Source of the DNA: Sanguibacter suaedae
GTDB taxonomy: Bacteria; Actinomycetota; Actinomycetes; Actinomycetales; Cellulomonadaceae
NCBI RefSeq assembly: GCF_016342785.1
Contig: NZ_JAEINH010000010.1
Location: 1 to 64,000 of the forward strand
Length of the DNA stretch: 64,000 bases
Direction: 5' to 3'
Shown here: positions 8,985 through 17,272 of the stretch, one piece after another
Layout: each line of letters starts with the position of its first letter
Numbering within the stretch: position 1 is the first letter of the stretch
Notes under the pieces: model-generated
What the model saw: the letters and a program-made list of their open reading frames with translations, nothing else
What the model was told of the DNA's origin: nothing
The model's database searches: none
Made by a program: the position numbers and the translations under genes

Positions 8985-9683
8985 TCAGGGCGCCCAGTGC
9001 CAGGACCTCACGACGCTGTCGGCCACTGATGCCCAGATCCGATCACTCGTCGCGATTGCACGGGGATCAGTGTCGACCGCCATGTTTCGTCGACGGTGCA
9101 TGAATGTCACAAGGTCGGCGGCCTGAAGGAGTCGACTGTGCTTCGACGGCGCGAAGTGCAAGGTGTCGAGCAGGTGGGGAAGAGTGCTGCTCTGGTACCC
9201 CGGCGTGCCGAGGCGTCTGAATGACCGGAAGTTCGTCCTGTGGCGTTCTTCCGAGTGGACCTCGTCAGCGATGACGACCACGTGGTCCCCGATGTCGGCT
9301 GCCACGCTTTCGATGCTCTCGAGAACGTGGCCGAGCACAACGTCGTGGGGTGGGTAGGGCGCCGAGTAGCGGCGGAGCTGGCGGGCGACGTCCATGCTCC
9401 GGAAGATGAGCCGAGCGCCCGAAGTGCCGATGATGTGCATCGCGCGCCCGTAGACATTGATGAGCTGTCGCAACTTGAGGCAGGACCAGTCACCCTTGCC
9501 GTGGAAGAGCTCGTACCCGTGGAGTTCGGCGTCCATCGGGAGCGAAGTGCTCGACGAGTACTCGACGACCAGTTCGTCGAGCCCTCGCTCGATGGTGGAC
9601 GCTGCATCGCTGTCGACGACTATCGCGCCGAGGCAGAAGTACTGGTCTTTGGCATAGGACTCGTCGACGTAGGCAAGAAGCAC
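8985..9683 (-). CDS. DUF3800 domain-containing protein
   Basis: This 232-residue protein begins MLLAYVDESY, the hallmark of DUF3800, which is predicted to adopt an RNase H-like fold. Further acidic positions occur in VIADEVHSEE and in LLQAADLVTF, where the family normally keeps catalytic-type aspartates. The start is a GTG at 9683. DUF3800 proteins are common in phages and in defence or mobile regions, but their activity is not established. The gene converges with the nuclease-DUF2075 fusion and its codon choice looks less GC-extreme than that of the flanking lipid operon, so the two may form an acquired pair. That is inference. Confidence 0.8.
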   Translation of the reverse strand: MLLAYVDESYAKDQYFCLGAIVVDSDAASTIERGLDELVVEYSSSTSLPMDAELHGYELFHGKGDWSCLKLRQLINVYGRAMHIIGTSGARLIFRSMDVARQLRRYSAPYPPHDVVLGHVLESIESVAADIGDHVVVIADEVHSEERHRTNFRSFRRLGTPGYQSSTLPHLLDTLHFAPSKHSRLLQAADLVTFMHRRRNMAVDTDPRAIATSDRIWASVADSVVRSWHWAP

Positions 9684-9711
9684 GCCGGAACACTAGTCCG
9701 TCGTCTTGGGT

Positions 9712-9742
9712 GTCACTCCGACGAGACTCACCGCGGAGTGAC
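9712..9742 (-). terminator. Stem-loop around the MaoC stop codon
   Basis: GTCACTCCG (9712-9720) pairs perfectly with CGGAGTGAC (9734-9742). The loop contains the stop codon of the MaoC gene. It could end the fadA-fabG-maoC transcript; there is no T-tract. Confidence 0.4.
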
Positions 9743-10732
9743 GCCCCCCGTGAAGTGCTCTTTGCCGCTCTTGGCGTCCCACCCGGCGTACCGGAAGGCG
9801 CGCCGCCCGCCGGCGTCAGGTGACGTGGTGGGTTCGATGGCGACGGCCACCCGTCCGGGGAGGAGGACGGGCTTGGCGAACTCGACGGTCCAGTCGTAGG
9901 CGCCACGTCCGTCGGCCCCGGGACGGCCCGCGTCGGACTCGGCGAGGGCGCGCGCGGCCGTGTACATGCCGTGGGCGATGGCGCGGGGGAACCCGAAGGC
10001 CTTCGCGGTGAGACCCGACAGGTGGATGGGGTTGCGGTCTCCCGACACGGCCGCGTACCGCCGCCCGATGCCGGCGTCGAGGGTCCACCGGCCCGTCGGG
10101 AAGCGCTCCGCGCTGCTCCGCACGCTGGTGCCCGCGGCGTCGTCCGACACCTCGGGAGCAACTGCGGACGGGGCGGCCCCGACTCCCTTGGCGAGGTATG
10201 TCGACACCCCGCGCCACACGACCTCCCGCTCGTCTCCGGCACCGGTGCGTGCGGACACCTCGGTGACGAGGTCCACCTGGGTGCCCTTACGGTGCGGGAG
10301 CGCGTCCTCGGCCCACGCACGGACCTCGAGGTGCTCGTCGACGTGGACGGGCCGTTCGACGCGGACCGCGTTGGCGAGGTGCACCATGCCTGCGACGGGC
10401 AACGGGAAGTCGGGGCGCACCATGACGGCCATCGCGACGGGGAAGGCGAGCACGTGGACGAACCCGGCGGGCAGGAGGTCGTCGGCGGGTTCCCCGAGGA
10501 GACGCTGGTAGGCGAGGAGGCGTGCGGGGTCGGCGACGACGTCGGCCACACGGTAGGTGACGTCCGGCAGGACGATGCCCGACGCCCGGTCCTCGTCGCG
10601 CCCGCCGACGAGCCCGCCGAGCACGGGGACGCGCGCGAGGAGCGCCGCCGGGTCGGGTGCGACGGCGCGGGCGTAGAGCCCGCCGAGCCCGGGGACGGCG
10701 GGCAGCGTGGTGGTGGGGCGCTCGTCACCCAT
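9728..10732 (-). CDS. MaoC/HtdX-like (R)-enoyl or hydroxyacyl dehydratase
   Basis: This 334-residue protein carries a double hot-dog fold. The C-terminal half contains YAAVSGDRNPIHLS, the hydratase-2 motif with the catalytic Asp/His pair, followed by FPRAIAHGMYT. The N-terminal half is a degenerate hot-dog (LPAGFVHVLAFPVAMAVM). Such enzymes hydrate 2-enoyl-CoA or dehydrate 3-hydroxyacyl thioesters. The ATG at 10732 overlaps the FabG stop (ATGA), so translation is coupled. It is the last gene of a thiolase-FabG-MaoC operon that matches the mycobacterial fadA2-fabG4-htdX arrangement in content. Confidence 0.85.
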   Translation of the reverse strand: MGDERPTTTLPAVPGLGGLYARAVAPDPAALLARVPVLGGLVGGRDEDRASGIVLPDVTYRVADVVADPARLLAYQRLLGEPADDLLPAGFVHVLAFPVAMAVMVRPDFPLPVAGMVHLANAVRVERPVHVDEHLEVRAWAEDALPHRKGTQVDLVTEVSARTGAGDEREVVWRGVSTYLAKGVGAAPSAVAPEVSDDAAGTSVRSSAERFPTGRWTLDAGIGRRYAAVSGDRNPIHLSGLTAKAFGFPRAIAHGMYTAARALAESDAGRPGADGRGAYDWTVEFAKPVLLPGRVAVAIEPTTSPDAGGRRAFRYAGWDAKSGKEHFTGGVTPR

Positions 10733-12087
10733 CAGGCGCCCACGAGGTTCTGTCCGCACACGCGGAGCGTCGTACCGTTGATCCCACCTGCGGCGGGGGA
10801 CGCGAAGAACGCGACGGTCTCGGCGACGTCCACGGGCTGCCCGCCCTGCTGGAGGGAGTTGAGCCTGCGCGCCACCTCCCGCGTGGCGAAGGGGATGCGG
10901 GACGTCATGTCCGTCTCGATGAACCCGGGCGCCACGGCGTTGGCCGTCCCGCCGACCTCGGCGAGGAGCGGGCCGGTGGCGCGCACCATGCCGACGACGC
11001 CCGCCTTGGACGCCGCGTAGTTGGACTGCCCGCGGTTGCCCGCGATGCCGCTGGTCGACGCGAGCGACACGATGCGCGGCGCGTCCCGGAACGCGTCGGA
11101 TGCGAGGAGCTGCTCGTTGATGCGCAGCTGGGACGCGATGTTCACGGCGATCACGGAGTCCCACACCTCGGGCTTCATGTTCGCGAGGAGCTTGTCGCGC
11201 GTGATCCCGGCGTTGTGGACCACGATGTCGAGGCCTCCGTGGCGGCGTACCGCGTGGTCGATGATGCGGGTGCCCGCGTCGGGCGTCGTGATGTCCAGCT
11301 GCAGGGCTGTGCTCTTGACGGCGTTGGCGACCTTCGCGAGCTGTTCGCCGGCGGCGGGCACGTCGACGACGACCACGCGGGCCCCGTCGCGGGCGAGCGT
11401 CGTGGCGATGGCGGCACCGATGCCGCGTGCGGCACCGGTGACGACCGCGACCCGCCCGGCGAGCGGGCGCTCCCAGTCGGCGGGCGCCGACCCGGCGTCG
11501 GAGGACACGGTGAGGAGCTGGCCGTCGACGAACGCGGACCGCGCCGACAGGAGGAACCGCAGGGCTCCGTGGACGGACGTCGCGTCGACGGTGACGTCGC
11601 CCGCGAGGACCACGCCGTTGCCCGTGGCGCCGCCACGGAGCTCCTTGGCGACGGAGCGCAGGATCCCGTCGACGCCCTGGCGCACGGCGGCGAGGGCGGG
11701 TGCGTCGGTCGCGAGGGCCGGGCGTGACACGGTGACGACGCGGGCGCCGGGGGCGAGGGACCGCAGGACGCTGCCGAGCTCGCGGACGGGGTCGGAGAGG
11801 TCGTCGGGGTGCGTGGCCTCGGTGAGGACGACGACGACGGCGCCCCACCGGGCGGTGTCGTCCGCGGCGGTGCGGCGCACGTCGAGGTCCCACCCGAGGA
11901 GGGTGCGGGCCACGGCGTCGGCGTCGTCGCCCGTGCCCACGGCGCCCCCGAGCACGAGGACGGGCCCGGTGACCAGCGGGGCGCCGGGCGTGTGCCGGCG
12001 CAGGACCGACGGGCGGGGGAGGCCGAGCTTCTTGGCGAGGCTCCCGGTGAGGCCGCCGTTGACGAGCGAGGTGTACGTGTCGGTCAC
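10732..12087 (-). CDS. fabG: High-molecular-weight 3-oxoacyl-(ACP/CoA) reductase, FabG4-like
   Basis: At 451 residues this is far longer than the usual 245-residue FabG and matches the high-molecular-weight class typified by mycobacterial FabG4. The first 200 residues form a flavodoxin-like, non-catalytic domain (VLVLGG, AVVVVLTEA). The second half is a classic short-chain reductase with TGAARGIG at 217-224, a VHNAG strand, the catalytic SNYAASK block and a C-terminal INGTTLRVCG. It should reduce 3-oxoacyl-CoA with NADH. It starts with GTG at 12087, overlapping the thiolase stop (GTGA), and its own stop overlaps maoC. Confidence 0.88.
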   Translation of the reverse strand: MTDTYTSLVNGGLTGSLAKKLGLPRPSVLRRHTPGAPLVTGPVLVLGGAVGTGDDADAVARTLLGWDLDVRRTAADDTARWGAVVVVLTEATHPDDLSDPVRELGSVLRSLAPGARVVTVSRPALATDAPALAAVRQGVDGILRSVAKELRGGATGNGVVLAGDVTVDATSVHGALRFLLSARSAFVDGQLLTVSSDAGSAPADWERPLAGRVAVVTGAARGIGAAIATTLARDGARVVVVDVPAAGEQLAKVANAVKSTALQLDITTPDAGTRIIDHAVRRHGGLDIVVHNAGITRDKLLANMKPEVWDSVIAVNIASQLRINEQLLASDAFRDAPRIVSLASTSGIAGNRGQSNYAASKAGVVGMVRATGPLLAEVGGTANAVAPGFIETDMTSRIPFATREVARRLNSLQQGGQPVDVAETVAFFASPAAGGINGTTLRVCGQNLVGA

Positions 12088-13436
12088 TTGGTGCTCCCCT
12101 CGGTGTCGGCCGACTCGATGATGGCTGCGACGCCGAGGCCGCCGGCGGCGCACACGGAGACGAGCGCGCGGGCGGTGCGGCCCGTCTCGGCGGCCTTCGC
12201 AGCGACGAGCTTGGCGGTCGTGGCGACGATGCGCCCCCCGGTGGCGGCGAAGGGGTGGCCGGCGGCGAGCGACGAGCCGTGGACGTTGAGCCGTGCCCGG
12301 TCGACGCTCCCGAGGGCGCCGTCCAGGCCGAGCTCGGTGCGGCAGTAGTCGTCGTCCTCCCATGCGGCGAGGGTGGTGAGGACCGTGGACGCGAAGGCCT
12401 CGTGGATCTCGAAGAAGTCGATGTCGTCGAGCGTCAGGCCGTTGCGGCCGAGCAGGCGGGGCACGGCGTGGACGGGTGCCATGAGCAGGCCCTCGTGGCC
12501 GTGGACGTAGTCGACGGCGGCGGTCTCGCCGTCGACGACGCGGGCGAGGACGGGCAGGTCGTGCGCCTGCGCCCACTCGCGGGAGCCGAGGAGGACGGCG
12601 CTCGCGCCGTCGGTGAGCGGGGTCGAGTTCCCGGCGGTCATGGTGGCGGGCGTCTCGAGGGACTTCCCGAAGACGGGCTTGAGGGTCCCGAGCCTCTCGA
12701 GGCTGGTGTCCGCGCGGAGGTTCTGGTCGCGGGTGAGGCCCTTGAACGGGGTGACGAGGTCGTCGAAGAACCCGGCCTCGTAGGCGGCGGCGAGGTTGTG
12801 GTGGCTGTCGTACGCCACCTGGTCCTGTGCCTCGCGGGTGATTCGCCAGCGCGCGGTGGTGATGGCCTGGTGCTCGCCCATGGAGAGCCCGGTGCGGGGC
12901 TCGTCGGTGCTCGGGGTGGCAGGTGCGACGTCGGCGGGACGCAGGGCGGCGAACGCCTTGAGGCGTGCCCCCACGGTCTTGGCGCGGGAGGCGTTGAGCA
13001 GGGCGTGGCGCAGGCCCTCGCTCACGGCGATCGGGGCGTCGGAGATGGTGTCGGTCCCACCCGCGATGGCGGACTCGATCTGTCCCAGCCGGATCTTGTT
13101 GCTCACCCCGATGACGGCCTCGAGGCCGGTGGCGCACGCCTGCTGGAGGTCGTACGCGGGGGTCTGAGGCGAGAGGGCGGAGCCGAGGACGCACTCGCGG
13201 ACGAGGTTGAAGTCGCGCGAGTGCTTGAGGACGGAGCCCGCGACGACCTCGCCGATGCGCTCACCCTGGAGCCCGAACCGTGCGACGAGCCCGTCGAGCG
13301 CGGCGGTGAGCATGTCCTGGTTGCTCGCGGACGCGTACTTCCCGCCTGCTCGGGCGAAGGGGATGCGGTTGCCGCCGAGGATGTAGGCGTCCTGCGGGAG
13401 CGGGGTGGTGGGATGTGCGGGGGCGGTCTGCGGCAC
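12084..13436 (-). CDS. fadA: Acetyl-CoA C-acetyltransferase (thiolase), FadA2-like
   Basis: This 450-residue thiolase cleaves or forms the C-C bond of 3-ketoacyl-CoA. Landmarks are the nucleophile loop LQQACATGLEA, the HEAFAS block, GHPFAATGGR and the C-terminal SVCAAGGLG with the second catalytic cysteine. The start is GTG at 13436 after GCGAGGAG. It is first in the thiolase-FabG-MaoC operon and is divergent from a TetR gene. A perfect 6-bp inverted repeat sits in the shared 78-bp promoter gap. Compared with short thiolases it has about 50 extra residues in the middle, as in the mycobacterial FadA2 class. Confidence 0.88.
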   Translation of the reverse strand: MPQTAPAHPTTPLPQDAYILGGNRIPFARAGGKYASASNQDMLTAALDGLVARFGLQGERIGEVVAGSVLKHSRDFNLVRECVLGSALSPQTPAYDLQQACATGLEAVIGVSNKIRLGQIESAIAGGTDTISDAPIAVSEGLRHALLNASRAKTVGARLKAFAALRPADVAPATPSTDEPRTGLSMGEHQAITTARWRITREAQDQVAYDSHHNLAAAYEAGFFDDLVTPFKGLTRDQNLRADTSLERLGTLKPVFGKSLETPATMTAGNSTPLTDGASAVLLGSREWAQAHDLPVLARVVDGETAAVDYVHGHEGLLMAPVHAVPRLLGRNGLTLDDIDFFEIHEAFASTVLTTLAAWEDDDYCRTELGLDGALGSVDRARLNVHGSSLAAGHPFAATGGRIVATTAKLVAAKAAETGRTARALVSVCAAGGLGVAAIIESADTEGSTK

Positions 13437-13490
13437 TGGGTTCTCCTCGCGTCTTTGCGTCGGGACTGCGTCGGGCTATGTCCAGCACCC

Positions 13491-13507
13491 ACAGTACCTG
13501 ATACTGT
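13491..13507. promoter_or_regulatory. Probable TetR operator in the divergent fadA/tetR promoter
   Basis: ACAGTA-CCTGA-TACTGT is a perfect inverted repeat lying 8 bp before the tetR start and 55 bp before fadA. Its position suits control of both genes by the local TetR protein. Confidence 0.6.
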
Positions 13508-13514
13508 CGGTCTC

Positions 13515-14171
13515 GTGAGTCCAGTCGCAGAGGGTTCGACAGCGAGGTCGAGCGAGACGCTCCCGGCCGCCACCGACGGTCGCTCCACGAGGTGGGACGA
13601 CCACCGGGCCGCCCGCCGGGTGGAGCTCGTGCACGCCGCCCGCCGCGCCGTGCACAAGGTGGGCCCCGAGATCTCCATGGACGAGATCGCCGCCCGAGCG
13701 AAGACCTCCAAGTCCATCGTCTACCGCTACTTCGTCGACAAGCCGGGTCTCCAGCTCGCCGTCGGCGAGGCCGTCGTCGCCCAGATGCGCGACGCCCTGC
13801 GCGAGGCCGCCCGCACGGCCACGACGCCGCGCGAGGCGCTGCGCTCCATGGTGTCCGTCTACCTCGAGATGATCGAGCACTCGCCCAACGTCTACTACTT
13901 CGTCACGCGCACCGCCCCCGGGCTGCCGTTCCTCGACTCCATGACGGAGATCGTCTCCGTGCCGTTCGCGCAGGAGATGCAGGCCGACGCCACCGACGCC
14001 GCCGCCTGGGGCTCGGGCGCCGTCGGCTTCGTCCGCGGGTCCGGAGAGTGGTGGCTCGAGCACCGCGACACCCCCGGCGCCCCGAGCCGTGAGGAGCTCA
14101 CCGACCGCGTCACCGCCTGGCTGTGGGGCGGGCCCGTCGGCGTCCTCGCCAAGGACCGGCCGTCCCCCTGA
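13515..14171 (+). CDS. TetR-family regulator of the lipid gene cluster
   Basis: This 218-residue regulator has an N-terminal helix-turn-helix at about residues 45-80: MDEIAARAKTSKSIVYRYF is the recognition region. The C-terminal ligand domain is helical (YLEMIEHSPNVYYFVTRTAPG). The start is the GTG at 13515, only 7 nt after an ACAGTA/TACTGT palindrome, consistent with autoregulation. It lies between the thiolase operon and the acyl-CoA oxidase gene and probably senses an acyl-CoA or fatty acid. The ligand assignment is inference from context. Confidence 0.83.
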   Translation: MSPVAEGSTARSSETLPAATDGRSTRWDDHRAARRVELVHAARRAVHKVGPEISMDEIAARAKTSKSIVYRYFVDKPGLQLAVGEAVVAQMRDALREAARTATTPREALRSMVSVYLEMIEHSPNVYYFVTRTAPGLPFLDSMTEIVSVPFAQEMQADATDAAAWGSGAVGFVRGSGEWWLEHRDTPGAPSREELTDRVTAWLWGGPVGVLAKDRPSP

Positions 14172-14226
14172 ACCACGCCGCCGTGCACCACCTCGACACC
14201 GCTCTTGCTCGGACAAAGGAGTCAGC

Positions 14227-16338
14227 ATGACCACCGTCTCGGACCGCCCCGCCGCCGCGGAGAACCAGCCCCGCAGCCTCCGGCCCACCACCGCCGACCA
14301 CCGCGTCGACGTCGCGTACCTCACCGAGCACCTGCTCGGCCGGTGGCCCGAGCAGCGCCTCGCCGGACGCCGCATCGGTGGTGACCCCCGCTACTCCAAG
14401 CACGAGGGCCTGTCCATGGACGACCACCGTGCCCGCGTCCTCGAGCAGATCCGCCTCCTCGCCGCCGAGGAGCAGGTCTTCCGGGCGTTCCCCGAGCGCC
14501 TCGGCGGCAGCGACGACGCGGGCGGCAGCCTCGCGACGTTCGAGGAGCTCATCACCGCCGACCCGTCGCTGCAGATCAAGGGCGGAGTCCAGTGGGGGCT
14601 CTTCGGGGCGGCGATCCTCCACCTCGGCACCCCCGAGCAGCAGGACCGCTTCCTGCCCGGTGCCATGACCGTCGACGTCCCTGGCGCCTTCGCCATGACG
14701 GAGATCGGGCACGGCTCCGACGTCGCGTCCATCGCGACGACCGCCACCTACGACGCCGAGACCGAGGAGTTCGTCCTCCACACGCCCTTCCGGGCCGCCT
14801 GGAAGGACTACCTCGGCAACGCCGGCAAGCACGGCACCGCGGCCACCGTCTTCGCGCAGCTCATCACCGCGACGCCCGGCCAGGCCCCCGTGAACCACGG
14901 CGTCCACGCCTTCTACGTCCCTATCCGCGAGACCCGGGAGGACGGCAGCGCCGGGGACTTCCTCCCCGGCATCGGCGGCGAGGACGACGGCCTCAAGGGA
15001 GGCCTCAACGGCATCGACAACGGGCGCCTGCACTTCACGCACGTCCGGGTCCCGCGCGAGAACCTCCTCGCCCGCTACGGCCAGGTCGCCGCCGACGGCA
15101 CCTACAGCTCGCCCATCGACAGCCCCGGACGCCGCTTCTTCACCATGCTCGGTTCCCTCGTCCAGGGCCGCGTGTCGCTCGACGGCGCCGCCGGCATCGC
15201 CTCCAAGATCGGCCTCGCCACCGCCATCCGCTACGGCAACGAGCGCCGCCAGTTCGCCGGGGCGTCCGCCGCCGACGAGGTCGTCCTCCTCGACTACGCC
15301 GAGCACCAGCGGCGTCTCCTGCCGCTCCTCGCCGAGGCGTACGCCGGGCACTTCGCCCACGACCGCCTCCTCGACCTCTTCCACACGGTGTTCACCGGTG
15401 AGATGGACACCCCGGAGTCCCGCGAGGACCTCGAGACCATGGCCGCCACGCTCAAGCCCATCTCCACGTGGCGCGCCCTGAACACCCTGCAGACCGCCCG
15501 CGAGGCCTGCGGCGGGGCCGGCTTCATCACCGAGAACCGCCTCGTGTCCCTCCGGGCCGACCTCGACGTCTACGTCACCTTCGAGGGCGACAACACCGTC
15601 CTCCTGCAGCTCGTCGGCAAGCGCCTCCTCGCCGACTACGCCGCCGAGCTCAAGGGCATCGACGGCGTCGGCATGGCACGGTTCGTCGTCGAGCGCGCCG
15701 CCGACTCCGTCCTCTACCGCACCCCCGTAGGGCGTGTCGTGCAGAACCTCGTCGACTCCGGGTCCGTGCGCCGTTCCGCCGGTCACCTCCGTGAGGAGGC
15801 CACCCAGCGCGAGCTCCTCACCGACCGCGTCGAGGCCATGGTCGCCGAGCTCGCCAACGCCCTGCGGCCCGCGAGCAAGCTCTCCCGCGCCAACGCCGCC
15901 GAGCTCTTCAACACCCACCAGCACGAGCTCATCGAAGCAGCCCGCGCGCACGCCGACCTCGTCCAGTGGGAGTCGTTCACCAAGGCGCTCTCCGACGTCC
16001 GGGACCCGGGCACCCGCCAGGTCCTCACCTGGGTCCGCGACCTCTTCGGGCTCTCCGCCGTCGAGAAGAACCTCGCCTGGTACCTCATCAACGGGCGCCT
16101 GTCCGGGCAGCGCGCCCGCGCCGTCACGTCGTACATCGACCGGCTCCTCGGTCGCCTGCGTCCCCACGCCCAGGACCTCGTCGACGCGTTCGGGTACGGT
16201 CCCGAGCACGTCCGGGCGACCATCGCCACGGGCATCGAGAAGGAACGCCAGGACGAGGCGCGCGACTACTACCGCGAGCTGCGCGCCAGCGGCGACGAGC
16301 CCGTGAGCGAGAAGGCCCTCAAGGCCCGCGCGCGCTGA
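14227..16338 (+). CDS. Acyl-CoA oxidase/dehydrogenase family flavoenzyme
   Basis: This 703-residue protein matches the acyl-CoA oxidase subgroup rather than ordinary 380-residue dehydrogenases. It has FAMTEIGHGSDVASI (FAD-binding), WKDYLGNAGKHGTAATVFAQ, VRVPRENLLARYG, and the late block CGGAGFITENRLVSLRADLDVYVTFEGDNTV, whose Glu in TFEGDN is the expected catalytic base position. A C-terminal helical oxidase domain follows. It would introduce the trans-2 double bond in acyl-CoA. ATG at 14227 follows AAGGAG. It is the first step matching the MaoC-FabG-thiolase operon on the other side of tetR. The mycobacterial equivalent in such clusters is a roughly 600-residue FadE5, so this larger version is a variation. 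Confidence 0.85.
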   Translation: MTTVSDRPAAAENQPRSLRPTTADHRVDVAYLTEHLLGRWPEQRLAGRRIGGDPRYSKHEGLSMDDHRARVLEQIRLLAAEEQVFRAFPERLGGSDDAGGSLATFEELITADPSLQIKGGVQWGLFGAAILHLGTPEQQDRFLPGAMTVDVPGAFAMTEIGHGSDVASIATTATYDAETEEFVLHTPFRAAWKDYLGNAGKHGTAATVFAQLITATPGQAPVNHGVHAFYVPIRETREDGSAGDFLPGIGGEDDGLKGGLNGIDNGRLHFTHVRVPRENLLARYGQVAADGTYSSPIDSPGRRFFTMLGSLVQGRVSLDGAAGIASKIGLATAIRYGNERRQFAGASAADEVVLLDYAEHQRRLLPLLAEAYAGHFAHDRLLDLFHTVFTGEMDTPESREDLETMAATLKPISTWRALNTLQTAREACGGAGFITENRLVSLRADLDVYVTFEGDNTVLLQLVGKRLLADYAAELKGIDGVGMARFVVERAADSVLYRTPVGRVVQNLVDSGSVRRSAGHLREEATQRELLTDRVEAMVAELANALRPASKLSRANAAELFNTHQHELIEAARAHADLVQWESFTKALSDVRDPGTRQVLTWVRDLFGLSAVEKNLAWYLINGRLSGQRARAVTSYIDRLLGRLRPHAQDLVDAFGYGPEHVRATIATGIEKERQDEARDYYRELRASGDEPVSEKALKARAR

Positions 16339-16347
16339 CGGCACGCA

Positions 16348-16366
16348 GCCCGGGGAACCCCCGGGC
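16348..16366 (+). terminator. Terminator after the acyl-CoA oxidase gene
   Basis: GCCCGGGG-AAC-CCCCGGGC, a perfect 8-bp GC stem 10 bp after the stop codon. There is no T-tract, as is usual in high-GC actinobacteria. Confidence 0.6.
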
Positions 16367-16398
16367 GCGGCACCGGGGACGGGGGGCGGGCACGCTCG

Positions 16399-16404
16399 TA
16401 GAGT
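16399..16404 (+). promoter_or_regulatory. -10 element of a probable leaderless promoter
   Basis: TAGAGT followed by exactly six bases and the GTG start at 16411. Confidence 0.55.
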
Positions 16405-16410
16405 GACGGC

Positions 16411-17268
16411 GTGCACCGCATCCCGGCCCCGGTCCTCTTCGTCTTCTCGGGCCTCACCCAGTACGTCGGCGCCGGGCTCGCCGTCGGCCTCTTCGCCACG
16501 GCTACCGCGACCGGCGTCGCCTGGTCGCGCATCGCCGTGGCGTCGCTCCTCCTCCTCGCGGTGTCCCGCCCGTGGCGGCTGCGCTGGGACGCCGCCTCCC
16601 TGCGGGCCGCCGCCGCGTTCGGCGTCGTCCTCGCCGCCATGAACTGCACGTTCTACGCGTCCCTCGAGCACCTTCCCCTCGGCAACGCCGTGGCCATCGA
16701 GTTCCTCGGGCCCGTCCTCGTCGGCGCGCTCACCGGCCGTGGGGTGCGCGAGCGCGTCGCCATCCTCCTCTCCCTCGCGGGCGTCACGCTCCTCGCCGGG
16801 GTCACCCTCCAGGCCGACGGCGGCCTCGTTGGGCTCGTCCTCGTCCTCGCCGCCGCGGCCTGCTGGGCCGGGTACATCCTCCTGGGGCGCGTCGTCTCCC
16901 AGCAGGGCCCCGGTCTCGGGGCGCTCGCGGTGGGCATGGCGGTGGGGGCGCTGGTCTTCGCGCCGTTCTTCGGGGCGTCGGCGGTGCCGCTGTTCGTCGA
17001 CCCGTGGTTGCTGCTCGCGCTCGTCGGGATCGCGGTGGCGTCGTCGATCGTGCCGTACGGGATCGACCAGGTGGTGCTGCGGCGGTTGAGCTCGGCGCAG
17101 TTCGCGATCCTCCTGGCGATCTGGCCGGCGTCCGCGGCTCTCGTCGGGGCGGTGGTCCTCCAGCAGGTCCCCGGCGTCGCGGAGGTGGTGGGTGTGGTCC
17201 TCGTGTCCGCCGCGATCGCCCTGACGTCCCGGCCGGGCCCGACGGCGCCCGTCGCCCCGGAGGTGTGA
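16411..17268 (+). CDS. EamA/DMT-superfamily exporter, RhtA-like
   Basis: This 285-residue inner-membrane protein has about ten hydrophobic helices arranged as two five-helix EamA repeats. The first runs to about residue 140 (LEHLPLGNAVAIEFLGPVLVG is the conserved end-of-repeat motif). The second ends with RRLSSAQFAILLAIWPASAALVG. RhtA relatives export threonine or homoserine; the substrate here is not known. The start is GTG at 16411 with a leaderless-type -10 element directly upstream. It is monocistronic, separated from the acyl-CoA oxidase gene by a GC stem-loop. Confidence 0.82.
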   Translation: MHRIPAPVLFVFSGLTQYVGAGLAVGLFATATATGVAWSRIAVASLLLLAVSRPWRLRWDAASLRAAAAFGVVLAAMNCTFYASLEHLPLGNAVAIEFLGPVLVGALTGRGVRERVAILLSLAGVTLLAGVTLQADGGLVGLVLVLAAAACWAGYILLGRVVSQQGPGLGALAVGMAVGALVFAPFFGASAVPLFVDPWLLLALVGIAVASSIVPYGIDQVVLRRLSSAQFAILLAIWPASAALVGAVVLQQVPGVAEVVGVVLVSAAIALTSRPGPTAPVAPEV

Positions 17269-17272
17269 CCTC

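Noticed and set aside
14110-16671. An 853-codon minus-strand open frame
   Set aside because: It is the complement of the acyl-CoA oxidase gene, with low-complexity Gly/Glu/Val translation only.
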